From NCBI RefSeq assembly GCF_004329715.1, contig NZ_JXSY01000011.1:310001-374000 (forward strand): 64,000 nucleotides of DNA, in the 5' to 3' direction. The notes under the pieces were generated by a model. That model made no database searches, was not told where the DNA came from, and saw only the letters and a list, made by a program, of their open reading frames with translations. Made by a program: the position numbers and the translations under genes. Origin of the DNA: Bowmanella sp. JS7-9. Its GTDB lineage: Bacteria; Pseudomonadota; Gammaproteobacteria; Enterobacterales; Alteromonadaceae. Numbering within the stretch: the stretch's first letter is position 1; each line of letters begins with the position of its first letter. Positions 55,297-64,000 of the stretch are shown one piece after another.

Positions 55297-55509
55297 ATGA
55301 AAAAAGATATCCACCCAGCATATAACGAAATCACTGCTGCTTGTTCTTGTGGTAACACCATGAAAATCCGCTCTACTCTGAGCAAAGACCTGAACCTGGA
55401 CGTATGTTCAGCATGTCACCCTTTCTACACTGGTAAGCAGCGTAACGTTGACACCGGTGGCCGTGTTGATCGCTTCAACAAGCGTTTCGGTGTACTGGGC
55501 AAGAAATAA
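55297..55509 (+). CDS. rpmE: 50S ribosomal protein L31 (zinc-binding form)
   Basis: 70-residue ribosomal protein at the central protuberance. This is the C+ form: CSCG and CSAC supply zinc ligands. [19 protein letters not shown] and [20 protein letters not shown] are conserved. A zinc-free paralogue, if present, is elsewhere. Confidence 0.97.
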   Translation: MKKDIHPAYNEITAACSCGNTMKIRSTLSKDLNLDVCSACHPFYTGKQRNVDTGGRVDRFNKRFGVLGKK

Positions 55510-55526
55510 GCCCGGAACTGATATCG

Positions 55527-55553
55527 AAAAAGGCGCCCTTGGCGCCTTTTTTT
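55527..55553. terminator. Terminator between rpmE and the patatin gene
   Basis: AGGCGCC/GGCGCCT stem (55531-55547), loop CTT, T-run to 55553 and A-run before, so it can work in both directions. Confidence 0.85.
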
Positions 55554-56427
55554 ATGCCTGCAGGCTACTGCCCTGCCGATAGGGATAAATATTGTGCAGT
55601 TTGAGCGGTACATATTGTTTAGCGGTTTGATAGCCCACTTCAAATAGCTGATTTTTGGCGTCTTTTGTCAGATTAAAATCGACCGCGGATACTTCGCCGG
55701 TGTTGATTACTACCGTATTGTGCCAGTACTGAGCGTTGACATATTCGCGGGATATCGCGGTCATAAACGTGCGGATTAACAGTTCAACGTAATGTTTAAG
55801 CGGAACCAATGAATGAATCTTATTTGGTTTGCGGCCATCCTGATTGCTTTTAAGTCGAAAACAAACACCAGGCGTGCCATCGCCATTCCAATCATCGAAT
55901 AACGCATCTTCGGCCAGAATCGCCCCATCGGTCAGGGGACTGTCCTGATATTTTTTAAAACTGAATATCAGCGGAATCGACATGGAATAACGCACTGCTT
56001 TAGAAATCTTGAGGTCGGGGCAACGCTCGCGGTTAAAAATAACCGGAGCCCCGCTGTTCAGATCGGTAGCAAGAATATTCAGGCGCATGGGAATATCGGC
56101 GAAAGTTCGGCCTTGCAGTTGCTCATCCATCCATTCTTCGAAGAAATCACCAGAGGCCAGCCCGCCCTCAAACAACAAACGCAAAATTGAAAACTCGCGG
56201 AACTGGCGAAAGTCGGTGTTTAGTGCCAATCGCTTGATGTCCTCCAACGACATTCCGGCAGAATACAATGACGACACAATGGAGCCGCCGGACACGCCAA
56301 CCAACGAGTCGAAGCGATAATTCAGCTCCAGTAAGGCCTGCAAAATACCTATGTGCGCTGACAGACGGGTACCGCCGCCAGAGAAGATAGGCACGATTTT
56401 TTGTTGCTGCGCTGCTGTGTCCGTCAC
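55552..56427 (-). CDS. Patatin-like phospholipase
   Basis: 291-residue Ser-Asp dyad lipid acyl hydrolase. The oxyanion motif is SGGGTRLSAHIGIL, the nucleophile elbow is GVSGGS (GxSxG) and the catalytic Asp is in LTDGAILAE (DG[AG]). No signal peptide or clear membrane helix. GTG start at 56427 with AGGA about 9 nt upstream. Substrate and role unknown; convergent with rpmE. Confidence 0.87.
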   Translation of the reverse strand: MTDTAAQQQKIVPIFSGGGTRLSAHIGILQALLELNYRFDSLVGVSGGSIVSSLYSAGMSLEDIKRLALNTDFRQFREFSILRLLFEGGLASGDFFEEWMDEQLQGRTFADIPMRLNILATDLNSGAPVIFNRERCPDLKISKAVRYSMSIPLIFSFKKYQDSPLTDGAILAEDALFDDWNGDGTPGVCFRLKSNQDGRKPNKIHSLVPLKHYVELLIRTFMTAISREYVNAQYWHNTVVINTGEVSAVDFNLTKDAKNQLFEVGYQTAKQYVPLKLHNIYPYRQGSSLQA

Positions 56428-56500
56428 CGCTACTTTCCTTTATAAGACCACAGCTTAAGTATGCAGAGGCTCACCAATTTCGCGAATTTAGTTGGCAGAC

Positions 56501-56542
56501 TTTGCCTGTTAATAGTCACTATTCGGTTTACTGATAGGCAAA
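56501..56542. promoter_or_regulatory. Nested inverted repeats upstream of malic enzyme gene
   Basis: TTTGCCT (56501-56507) and AGGCAAA (56536-56542) flank the dyad AATAGT-C-ACTATT (56511-56523). The site lies in the 211-bp gap between the divergent patatin and malic enzyme genes. An operator is possible but unproven. Confidence 0.35.
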
Positions 56543-56638
56543 CACAGACTGCTCTGATAAGTTGGTTAAAAAGGCTGTGCTAGACTCGCGCGCCACACAA
56601 AAATAATCATAAAACCCTACAAACCGACCGAGGCAATC

Positions 56639-57883
56639 ATGTCTGATTTCAAACAAAAGGCATTGGATTATCATGCCAAACCGACGCCAGGGAAAATCAG
56701 TGTCGAACTGACTAAACCGGCCGAAACTGTGAAAGATTTAGCACTAGCGTATTCGCCAGGTGTGGCGGAGCCGGTGCGCGAGATCGCCGCGAATCCGGAT
56801 AATGCCTACAAATATACCGCCAAAGGTAATCTGGTTGCGGTGATTTCCAATGGTACGGCGATATTGGGCCTTGGCAATCTGGGCCCTTTGGCGTCCAAGC
56901 CAGTTATGGAGGGTAAGGCGCTGTTATTTAAACGCTTTGCCGGATTAGACGCGATCGATATCGAGGTGAGTCATCGTACCCCGGAAGAGTTTATCAATAC
57001 GGTGGCGAATATTGCTGATACGTTCGGCGGGATCAATCTGGAAGATATTAAAGCGCCGGAATGTTTTGAAATCGAACAGGAATTGATTAAGCGCTGTAAT
57101 GTGCCGGTATTTCATGATGATCAGCATGGTACCGCGATAGTAACGGCGGCCGGCATGCTCAACGCGCTGGAAATTCAGGGTAAGGCGTTACACGACGTCA
57201 CCATAGTTTGCATGGGGGCTGGCGCGGCGGCAGTGGCCTGTATGGAACTGCTGATTAAATGTGGCGCACAGCGCGAACGGATTTATATGCTGGATCGCCG
57301 CGGTGTGATCCATACCCGCCGTGATGATCTGACTGAACATAAAAAACTGTTCGCAAATAATACCGACAAGCGCACGCTGGAAGATGTGATGGACGGCGCC
57401 GACGTGTTTGTCGGGGTGTCGGGGCCGGATGTGTTACCACCTGAAACGCTCAAACTGATGGCTGCCAATCCGGTGGTATTTGCCTGCTCAAATCCGGATC
57501 CGGAAATCAAACCTGAGTTAGCCCACGGGGTGCGTGATGACCTGATTATGGCGACCGGCCGCTCAGATTATCCAAACCAGGTTAACAACGTGCTGTGTTT
57601 TCCATTTATCTTCCGCGGCGCGCTGGATGTGCGTGCGACCAAGATTAATGACGAGATGAAAGTAGCGGCGGTGGATGCGATTCGTAATATCGCCAAACAA
57701 CCGGTGCCTGACGCGGTGTTGAAGGCCTGTGATTGCACCAGCCTGACGTTCGGTAAAGAGTACATTATTCCTAAACCTATGGATGCGCGCTTACGCACTG
57801 AAGTGTCACGCGCGGTGGCGCAGGCTGCCATCGACAGTGGTGTGGCAGGCATGGTTAAGTTACCCAAAGGATATATGCAGTAA
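56639..57883 (+). CDS. NADP-type malic enzyme, short form
   Basis: Oxidatively decarboxylates malate to pyruvate, giving NAD(P)[51 protein letters not shown] and the Rossmann motif [16 protein letters not shown] are conserved. At 414 residues it lacks the C-terminal phosphotransacetylase-like domain of MaeB. Coenzyme preference is by family similarity. GAGG precedes the ATG; the stop overlaps the next start in TAATG. Confidence 0.92.
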   Translation: MSDFKQKALDYHAKPTPGKISVELTKPAETVKDLALAYSPGVAEPVREIAANPDNAYKYTAKGNLVAVISNGTAILGLGNLGPLASKPVMEGKALLFKRFAGLDAIDIEVSHRTPEEFINTVANIADTFGGINLEDIKAPECFEIEQELIKRCNVPVFHDDQHGTAIVTAAGMLNALEIQGKALHDVTIVCMGAGAAAVACMELLIKCGAQRERIYMLDRRGVIHTRRDDLTEHKKLFANNTDKRTLEDVMDGADVFVGVSGPDVLPPETLKLMAANPVVFACSNPDPEIKPELAHGVRDDLIMATGRSDYPNQVNNVLCFPFIFRGALDVRATKINDEMKVAAVDAIRNIAKQPVPDAVLKACDCTSLTFGKEYIIPKPMDARLRTEVSRAVAQAAIDSGVAGMVKLPKGYMQ

Positions 57884-58905
57884 TGGCGGAAAATCGAGGA
57901 TTGGCGCTGCGCTTTATTGACGATGTCGACGCGCCATTTAGTCAGCGTCTGGCATTGGTCAGCAAGCCGTTAGCACAACTAAACAAAGGTGAGGTGAGGG
58001 TCAAGGTTCTTGCTTCGCCGGTCAACCCGTCCGATCTGGTCTATCTGCGTGGCCAATATGGCGTTCCGCCCGCGGATGCGGCGTTTGCCGGCTTCGAGGG
58101 ATGCGGCGTGGTAGTGGCTGCCAACGCAGGCCTGTACGGTAAATGGCTGTTAGGCAAACGGGTTGCGATTGCCGCCACGCCCGGCGCTGATGGAGTTTGG
58201 GCTGAATATGTGACGACATTGGCCAGTTATTGCTTGCCGGTGCGCAAAGATATTGACGATGTGCAGGCCTCTACCTTGATTGTGAATCCCTGTACTGTTG
58301 TATGCCTGTTAGCCCGAGCCAAGGAAATCGGTACTCAGGCGGTGGTAATCAATGCGGCGGCTAGTCAGGTGGGTAAAGGCCTGATCCGTTTGGCGAAAAT
58401 GCAGGGGGTGAAAACCATCTGCACCGTGCGTAGTCAAGCGAATGTGGCAGTGTTGCGTGAACTGGGGGCGGATGCGGTGTTACTCACTACGGATGATGAT
58501 TACCCCGAACAATTGAAGGCGTTGGCCCATGAATGGCGCGCCAGAGTGTTACTGGATGCCGTAGCGGATATGGATACGCCATCAGTATTGCGTGCCATGC
58601 CGGCAGGCAGTACGGCGATTGTCTATGGACGTCTACAGGAAACCCGCGATCCGTTAGGGGGCCGTTTCAGTGTAGCCGATGTGATCTTTCGCCGGATCAA
58701 GATTGAAGGGTTTTGGTTGGCGGACTTTATGAAAAAGGCGTCGCCGCTCAAGGTGCTTAGCGTCAGCCGCCAGGTGCAGAAATTATTTGCTGAGGGCGTA
58801 TTTCATACCGATATCCGTGGTGAATATGGCTTTGATGACTTTATGCCCGCACTGGAACACTACGCCGAGCACAAAAGTGACGGTAAAGTGATTTTGCGTC
58901 CGTAA
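57883..58905 (+). CDS. MDR-superfamily quinone oxidoreductase / enoyl reductase-like
   Basis: 340-residue zinc-independent medium-chain reductase. The N-terminal catalytic fold has VKVLASPVNPSDLVYLRG and GFEGCGVVV; the NADPH-binding fold follows (VINAAASQVGKGLIRLAK). Close in style to the 2-enoyl-thioester reductase (ETR/MECR) branch. Substrate unknown. Translationally coupled to the malic enzyme gene (1-bp overlap), which could supply its NADPH. Confidence 0.8.
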   Translation: MAENRGLALRFIDDVDAPFSQRLALVSKPLAQLNKGEVRVKVLASPVNPSDLVYLRGQYGVPPADAAFAGFEGCGVVVAANAGLYGKWLLGKRVAIAATPGADGVWAEYVTTLASYCLPVRKDIDDVQASTLIVNPCTVVCLLARAKEIGTQAVVINAAASQVGKGLIRLAKMQGVKTICTVRSQANVAVLRELGADAVLLTTDDDYPEQLKALAHEWRARVLLDAVADMDTPSVLRAMPAGSTAIVYGRLQETRDPLGGRFSVADVIFRRIKIEGFWLADFMKKASPLKVLSVSRQVQKLFAEGVFHTDIRGEYGFDDFMPALEHYAEHKSDGKVILRP

Positions 58906-58951
58906 CAAGCCAGAGCTGCGCGGTCAGACTGAACCCCCGCCAAATTTGGCA

Positions 58952-58988
58952 GTAAAAGATCCCTCTGCATGACATGCAGAGGGATTGC
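58952..58988. terminator. Long hairpin between convergent genes
   Basis: Perfect 12-bp stem ATCCCTCTGCAT/ATGCAGAGGGAT (58959-58970 with 58974-58985), loop GAC. On the minus strand CTTTT follows, so it most likely ends the kinase transcript; the plus-strand side has only a weak T-tract. Confidence 0.65.
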
Positions 58989-61900
58989 TTATTTCACTAG
59001 TAAACTTTGCATCAGTGCCCTGAGTTTGGCCGGTTTAACTGGCTTGCTCAGATAACTGACCTGTTGTTGTTTGCACGCTTCGATCAGTTCTTCTTCACGA
59101 TTGGCAGTAATCAGTATCGCCGGCAGGTAATCGTCACGATCACGGCGCAGATCCTGAATCAGTTGCAGGCCATTTTGGTTATCACCCAGCTGATAATCCA
59201 CCAATAACATACCGGGTGGGATCTCCTCTGCCAATGCTTTGGCCTGCGAGACATTATTGGCCACGCGGGATTTCACCTTCCACTTGTGTAACAGCGTTTC
59301 CATTGCATCCAGGTTAACGCGCTGATCATCTACCACCAGGGCGGTTAGGCCGCTAAGGCCAAGTTTATTAACCCGGCTAACGTCGCTGACTTGTTTCTCT
59401 GCGGCACACATGGGCAGCTCAAACCAGAAGCAACTGCCTTTGCCGCTGACTGAACGCACTGAAATCGGACTGTTCAATTGCTGACCGAGACGGGCAACGA
59501 CACTTAAGCCGAGGCCAAGGCCACGCTGCATTCTGTTTTCCACCCGATAAAAGTCATTGAAGACTTTACTCTGTTCGTCACGATCGATGCCTAAGCCACT
59601 GTCCCACACTTGCAGTAAAATATGCTCTCCGCGTTTGCGCGCGGCGATAATTACGCCGCCCTGTTCGGTGTATTTAACGGCATTGGATAACAGGTTTCGT
59701 ACGATACGATGCAAATAGGTGGGGTCGGTATTGACCCACACATCCGGAATATGGCTGCGTAAGCGCAAACCTTTGTGTTCTGCTTTCATACTGAATTCAT
59801 GCACCAGCGACTGCATAACATTTCGCAGTGAGCAGGGGTGGGGCTTGGGTTGTAAATCCCCCTGATCGAGGCGGGCAATATCCAGCAAGGTAGCGATTAA
59901 CGCTTCACTGGCCAATACACTGTCATTGAGCTTGTCTAATACTTCCCGATCGTTAGCTCGCAACTGAGATTCCTGCAATGAACTCAAATACAGTTTGGCA
60001 GCGTTGAGCGGCTGTAAAATGTCGTGGCTGGCCAGCGCCAGGAAGCGGGTTTTACTGGCATTGGCGTGTTCCGCGGCTTTGCGCGCATTGACGATTTCCT
60101 TTTCAGCGTCAGCGCGGCGCTCGATTTCTTTGCGAAGTTCCGCGTTAATCGCGTGTACCTCTTCGCTGCGTTTCTGAATGCGGTTTTCCAAGTCAATATT
60201 GGCCTCTTCCAGTGCCTGCTGAATTTCGATGTGCGCGGTGATGTCGTTAAACGAGGTAACAAAGCCGCCCCCGGGCAGCGGATTGCCGACCATTTCGATG
60301 ACTTTGCCATCGCTGCGCTGACGTAAAAAGCGATGGGGTGTGCCTTGTCGCAAATGCTCCATACGCTTGGCGACCAGCATATCCACTTCACCCACGCCGC
60401 ACTCACCGCGTTCGGCGTTGTAGCGCACCAGATGTTCAATGGGCATGCCCGCTCGGATCATGCCATCCGGATAATTGAACAGATCCAGATAACGTTTATT
60501 CCAGGCAACCAGATTAAGATTGCGATCTACCACCGAGATCCCCTGATCTAAGTTTTCCAGCGAGGTAAGCAGCGCACTCATATTAAATTTCAGCGCGGCG
60601 GTGGTGTCATCGAAGAAATTCACCACTTCCTCGAAATCCAGCTTGCGGCCACCGATGGCGCTGTCAATGATGGCTTTGGCACTGGAAGCGCCTATTACGC
60701 CCCCCAGCGCCCGTTCACAAAACTGCAGAAAGTCATCGGTCGGTGCTTGCTGGGCGGTCAGGTGCTCATCCACGGTGGCGTTGTAGTCGTCGAGAAATAC
60801 CGCACATCGTTGCTCTCCGAGAAACATAGTCAGCAGGGTTATCAGATCCGCGACGGTGGTGTTGGCAGTCGGTTTGAGAGCGGCATTGAGGTAAGGATCT
60901 TTAGGCGCCACAAAGGCCTGGGCCTGGATACGATCGATTAAACGGGGTTGTGAGGTGATGGAAAACAACGCATAGGCCAGACAGTTGGCAATTAAACTCA
61001 GCACCGCGCCCTGCACAATCACATGGTTTTGTATCACAACGGCCGCGTCAGTCAGCAAGGGTAACAGCAGCCATAACACCCAGGTAAACATGGCGGCTAA
61101 CAGCCCGGCATACACCCCATGGGCATGGCCGCGCTTCCAGTACAAGCCGCCGACAATGGCGGGCAGCAACTGAATCACCAGTGAGAAGGCTATCCAACCG
61201 ATTGACGCCAGTGATTTACTGCCGGTCATTTGCTGATTATATAAATATGCCAGCAACAGCAGCATGCCAATGGTTAAACGCCTTACGGCCAGAATTGTTG
61301 GGGTAAATCCGCTGCCGATATGACTACGTGAGGCCAGATATTTAGGCAGAATCACATCGTTGGTGATCATGGTTGAAAGCGTCAACGTCGCGACAATGAT
61401 CATCGCTGTGGCGGCAGATAAGCCACCCAAAAATACCAGCATTTTTATCAGTGGAATATCCGATAGCAGGGCCAGTGACAATACATAGGTGTCTGGTTCG
61501 ATTTGTGCCGGCGACAGTAAAGCATGGCCGAAGGTAGCTATCACCGGGATGATGAGCGCCAATACCGCCAGGTATAGAGGGAAAGTCCAGCGCGCAATTT
61601 TCAGATGTTTTAAGTCGAGATTATCAATAATCGAAACATGGAATTGACGTGGCAGACAGATCACTGCCGCAGCGGCGATCAGGGTCTGTAGCCAGAACGA
61701 CAAGGAGCTTACCCCCTGCAGGCTGTAACTTTGGATAATTGCGTCCACTGGCAGGGCATTATCTGAACTATGCCACACCCACCAGGCAACCAGCGCCACC
61801 GCTGCCAATGCAAGAATCTTAATCAATGACTCAAACGCAATGGCCAGCATCAGCCCGCGGCGGTATTCGGTCACATCTGCGTGTTTGGTGCCGAAGTAGA

Positions 61901-62396
61901 TGGCGAAGATACCGATAAATAAAGCCGCCAAAAATACGATGCCGCTGGCTTCTGTTTCGCCGGAAACCAATAAAAATGCCGAACCAATCGCTTTGAGCTG
62001 GAGGGCGATATAGGGAATGGTTGCTAACAGTGCAATCAGGGTGACCAGCAACGCGACTGTTTGACGTTTGCCGTAGCGCGAGGCGATAAAGTCAGCAATG
62101 GTGGTGATGCGTTGCTTTTTACTGACCAGCGCCAGTTTATAGATAAAGCGATAGCCAAACAGATACAGCAACACCGGGCCAAGCAGAATGGGTAAATAGT
62201 CCCATTGATGTCGTGCCGCTTCGCCTACCGCCCCGAAATAAGTCCATGCCGTGCAGTAAATTGCCAGCGCCAGCGAATAGGTTAATGGATGGCCGGTCAG
62301 TTTTCTCGCTGTCGGTGAATTGGCGTCGCCCCAGCGCGCCAGCCAGAAAAGACCTGCAAGATACAACAGGGCAATTGCCACCCAACCTAACGCCAT
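58989..62396 (-). CDS. SLC5-STAC-PAS hybrid histidine kinase/response regulator, CrbS-like
   Basis: 1135-residue membrane sensor. The first ~490 residues form a sodium/solute-symporter (SSS) fold of about 13 helices; then a STAC-like linker, a PAS domain (about 625-740, LDQGISVVDRNLNLVAWNKR), a coiled coil, HisKA with ASHDILQPLNAAK (His791), HATPase with LLSNAVKYTEQGG and GLGLGLSVV, and a C-terminal receiver with Asp1067 (LLVDYQ), ITA and Lys in SKPVK. The architecture is that of CrbS, which controls acetate use through CrbR. It is divergent from a DUF4212-symporter pair, a likely target; no CrbR-like gene is seen in the window. Confidence 0.88.
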   Translation of the reverse strand: MALGWVAIALLYLAGLFWLARWGDANSPTARKLTGHPLTYSLALAIYCTAWTYFGAVGEAARHQWDYLPILLGPVLLYLFGYRFIYKLALVSKKQRITTIADFIASRYGKRQTVALLVTLIALLATIPYIALQLKAIGSAFLLVSGETEASGIVFLAALFIGIFAIYFGTKHADVTEYRRGLMLAIAFESLIKILALAAVALVAWWVWHSSDNALPVDAIIQSYSLQGVSSLSFWLQTLIAAAAVICLPRQFHVSIIDNLDLKHLKIARWTFPLYLAVLALIIPVIATFGHALLSPAQIEPDTYVLSLALLSDIPLIKMLVFLGGLSAATAMIIVATLTLSTMITNDVILPKYLASRSHIGSGFTPTILAVRRLTIGMLLLLAYLYNQQMTGSKSLASIGWIAFSLVIQLLPAIVGGLYWKRGHAHGVYAGLLAAMFTWVLWLLLPLLTDAAVVIQNHVIVQGAVLSLIANCLAYALFSITSQPRLIDRIQAQAFVAPKDPYLNAALKPTANTTVADLITLLTMFLGEQRCAVFLDDYNATVDEHLTAQQAPTDDFLQFCERALGGVIGASSAKAIIDSAIGGRKLDFEEVVNFFDDTTAALKFNMSALLTSLENLDQGISVVDRNLNLVAWNKRYLDLFNYPDGMIRAGMPIEHLVRYNAERGECGVGEVDMLVAKRMEHLRQGTPHRFLRQRSDGKVIEMVGNPLPGGGFVTSFNDITAHIEIQQALEEANIDLENRIQKRSEEVHAINAELRKEIERRADAEKEIVNARKAAEHANASKTRFLALASHDILQPLNAAKLYLSSLQESQLRANDREVLDKLNDSVLASEALIATLLDIARLDQGDLQPKPHPCSLRNVMQSLVHEFSMKAEHKGLRLRSHIPDVWVNTDPTYLHRIVRNLLSNAVKYTEQGGVIIAARKRGEHILLQVWDSGLGIDRDEQSKVFNDFYRVENRMQRGLGLGLSVVARLGQQLNSPISVRSVSGKGSCFWFELPMCAAEKQVSDVSRVNKLGLSGLTALVVDDQRVNLDAMETLLHKWKVKSRVANNVSQAKALAEEIPPGMLLVDYQLGDNQNGLQLIQDLRRDRDDYLPAILITANREEELIEACKQQQVSYLSKPVKPAKLRALMQSLLVK

Positions 62397-62455
62397 GAGT
62401 TGTTCCCTTTTTTAATCAATAAGTCACTGTATCACAGACAGAATCTGCCCCTGTA

Positions 62456-62494
62456 GTGTTACGACTAAGGTCTGATTTAACACTTGATTAACAC
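62456..62494. repeat. TAACAC repeats in the kinase/symporter gap
   Basis: TAACAC occurs directly at 62478-62483 and 62489-62494 (11 bp apart, one helical turn) and inverted as GTGTTA at 62456-62461. The flanks CTGTAG (62451-62456) and CTACAG (62498-62503) make an outer inverted repeat. Candidate operator for the DUF4212-symporter unit. Confidence 0.4.
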
Positions 62495-62587
62495 CATCTA
62501 CAGTACAAAACGTGCGCAATAGTACCCGGGCGGGTGACGGGCAACGCGCGAAGTTACACGATAAAAAACCAAATAAGGGGAGCAGTC

Positions 62588-62854
62588 ATGGCTTTCAGAA
62601 GTGAAGAAGATGCCAAAAATTATTGGCGCGAGAACGTCAGCCTGATGGTCAAGCTTATGATCATCTGGTTTGTCGTATCCTTTGGATGCGGCATCCTGTT
62701 CGTTGATGCACTAAACAACATCCAGCTGGGCGGATACAAACTGGGATTCTGGTTTGCACAGCAGGGGTCCATTTACACCTTCCTTGTGCTGATTTGGTAC
62801 TACGCCAAAGCCATGGGCAAGCTTGACGCCAAATACGGCGTGAACGAAGACTGA
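62588..62854 (+). CDS. DUF4212 small membrane protein
   Basis: 88-residue protein with two hydrophobic helices (about 18-40 and 51-74), beginning MAFRSEEDAKNYWRENVSLM and including GGYKLGFWFAQQGSIYTFL. This DUF4212 type nearly always precedes a VC_2705-type sodium-solute symporter and is probably its accessory subunit. AGGGGAG 6 nt before ATG 62588; the frame extends to 62534 without conservation. 11 bp before the symporter gene. Confidence 0.9.
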   Translation: MAFRSEEDAKNYWRENVSLMVKLMIIWFVVSFGCGILFVDALNNIQLGGYKLGFWFAQQGSIYTFLVLIWYYAKAMGKLDAKYGVNED

Positions 62855-62865
62855 GGAGCAGCGCA

Positions 62866-64000
62866 ATGGATTTACAAACCTTAACGTACATTGTGGTGGG
62901 TGCAACGTTTGCGCTGTACATCGGTATCGCTATTTGGGCGCGTGCCGGCTCCACTAAAGAATTCTATGTCGCGGGCGGCGGGGTTAACCCGGTTGCCAAC
63001 GGTATGGCCACAGCTGCGGACTGGATGTCAGCCGCATCATTTATTTCCATGGCAGGTTTGATTGCCTTTATGGGATACGGCGGTTCGGTGTTCCTGATGG
63101 GCTGGACCGGTGGTTACGTAATTTTGGCTATGTTACTGGCGCCGTACCTGCGTAAATACGGCAAATTTACTGTGCCAGAGTTTATCGGTGATCGCTTCTA
63201 CTCTAACGCTGCGCGCGTCGTTGCGGTGGTGTGTCTGATTATCTGTTCGGTGACCTATGTTATCGGTCAGATGAAAGGGGTTGGTGTTGCGTTCGCCCGC
63301 TTCCTGGAAGTGTCCTATGACATGGGTCTGTATATCGGTATGACGATCGTGTTTATCTACGCTGTATTGGGTGGCATGAAAGGGATTACCTACACTCAGA
63401 TTGCTCAATACTGTGTATTGATTCTGGCCTACACCATTCCTGCGGTATTTATCTCACTGCAACTGACCGGTAACCCACTGCCGCAGTTAGGTCTGGGTAG
63501 CACTATGGCGGATGGTTCTGGTGTCTATATGCTGGATCGTCTCGATCAGGTGGTTACAGAGTTAGGTTTCGCACAGTATACGGTGAGTAAGCGCGGCGAT
63601 ACCCTGAATATGTTCGTATACACCATGTCACTGATGATCGGTACGGCGGGTCTGCCCCACGTTATTATCCGTTTCTTCACGGTACCAAAGGTAAAAGATG
63701 CACGTTCTTCAGCCGGTTACGCCCTGCTTTTTATCGCGATTCTGTATACCACAGCACCTGCAGTAGCAGCGATGGCACGTTTAAATCTGCACCAGACTAT
63801 CGAGCCGGTAGCGGGTCAGAACATTGCCTATGACGAGCGTCCAGCCTGGTTTAAAAACTGGGAAAAGACTGGTCTGCTGGCATTTGAAGATAAAAACGGT
63901 GATGGCCGCATTCAGTATTCTGCTGATAAAGCCACCAACGAAATGGTTAAAGTTGATAACGACATTATGGTACTGGCGAACCCTGAGATTGCCAAACTGC
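62866..64000 (+). CDS. Sodium:solute symporter, VC_2705 type (cut by window edge)
   Basis: SSS-family transporter, first 378 codons. MDLQTLTYIVVGATFALYIG leads the first helix; EFYVAGGGVNPVANGMATAADWMSAASF is summarised by the conserved GMATAADWMSAASF, followed by VYAVLGG-like IYAVLGGMKGITYTQ and GTAGLPHVIIRFF. Near residue 342 the loop DKNGDGRIQY resembles an EF-hand calcium site. Acetate or another short carboxylate is a likely substrate by family; ActP-like. GGAG 7 nt before ATG 62866. Confidence 0.9.
   Translation, partial: MDLQTLTYIVVGATFALYIGIAIWARAGSTKEFYVAGGGVNPVANGMATAADWMSAASFISMAGLIAFMGYGGSVFLMGWTGGYVILAMLLAPYLRKYGKFTVPEFIGDRFYSNAARVVAVVCLIICSVTYVIGQMKGVGVAFARFLEVSYDMGLYIGMTIVFIYAVLGGMKGITYTQIAQYCVLILAYTIPAVFISLQLTGNPLPQLGLGSTMADGSGVYMLDRLDQVVTELGFAQYTVSKRGDTLNMFVYTMSLMIGTAGLPHVIIRFFTVPKVKDARSSAGYALLFIAILYTTAPAVAAMARLNLHQTIEPVAGQNIAYDERPAWFKNWEKTGLLAFEDKNGDGRIQYSADKATNEMVKVDNDIMVLANPEIAKL

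Overview
The window reads as the core chromosome of a marine-type gammaproteobacterium, most likely in Alteromonadales. The basis is protein similarity recalled from memory and gene order; no search was run. Several blocks keep an Escherichia coli-like order: nnr-tsaE-amiB-mutL-miaA-hfq-hflX with queG divergent; rsd/nudC/hemE; rho-trxA/rhlB-gppA; ubiE-ubiJ-ubiB-tatABC-tatD; prlC/gor; epmB/efp/epmA; and hslUV, ftsN, priA, rpmE. I saw no tRNA, rRNA, insertion sequence, prophage or CRISPR array.

Layout. 1-6.5 kb: the mutL/hfq operon on the minus strand, entering hflX at the left edge. 6.5-16 kb: queG, hemE, nudC, rsd, rho, trxA, rhlB, gppA and hemB, with a well-delimited candidate small RNA between hemE and nudC. 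16-25 kb: a membrane diguanylate cyclase, the Tat export operon, late ubiquinone genes and oligopeptidase A. 25-31.8 kb: glutathione reductase behind a heat-shock-like promoter, small uncharacterised genes (one behind a near-perfect flagellar sigma-28 promoter), the complete EF-P lysylation set and a PilZ protein. 31.8-38.4 kb: histidine utilisation (hutH, hutU, hutI, hutG) with an embedded acetyltransferase, then rraA. 38.5-44 kb: a RimK-type ligase operon, an NhaD antiporter and a ZntR-like metal-efflux operon with its operator. 44-55.5 kb: a MASE1 diguanylate cyclase, hslVU behind a sigma-32-type promoter, a CBS protein, ftsN, then a PEP-CTERM gene with a sigma-54-type promoter, a GFA protein and a chemoreceptor placed between ftsN and priA. 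55.5-64 kb: rpmE with a structured leader, a patatin, malic enzyme, a quinone-oxidoreductase-like enzyme, and a CrbS-like symporter/histidine-kinase hybrid divergent from a DUF4212/sodium-solute symporter pair cut by the right edge.

Themes. Cyclic-di-GMP signalling (two GGDEF proteins with intact I-sites, one PilZ protein), envelope and protein quality control (HslVU, Tat, AmiB, FtsN), translation-factor modification (EpmA/EpmB on EF-P, RimK-type glutamylation) and carbon use (histidine, malate, probably acetate or another carboxylate). Genes are tightly packed: many same-strand neighbours overlap by ATGA, and four convergent pairs share a 4-bp stop overlap. The most novel elements are regulatory: the hemE-nudC small RNA, the sigma-28-driven YjfB-like peptide, the sigma-54-linked PEP-CTERM gene and the sigma-32-like promoter of gor.
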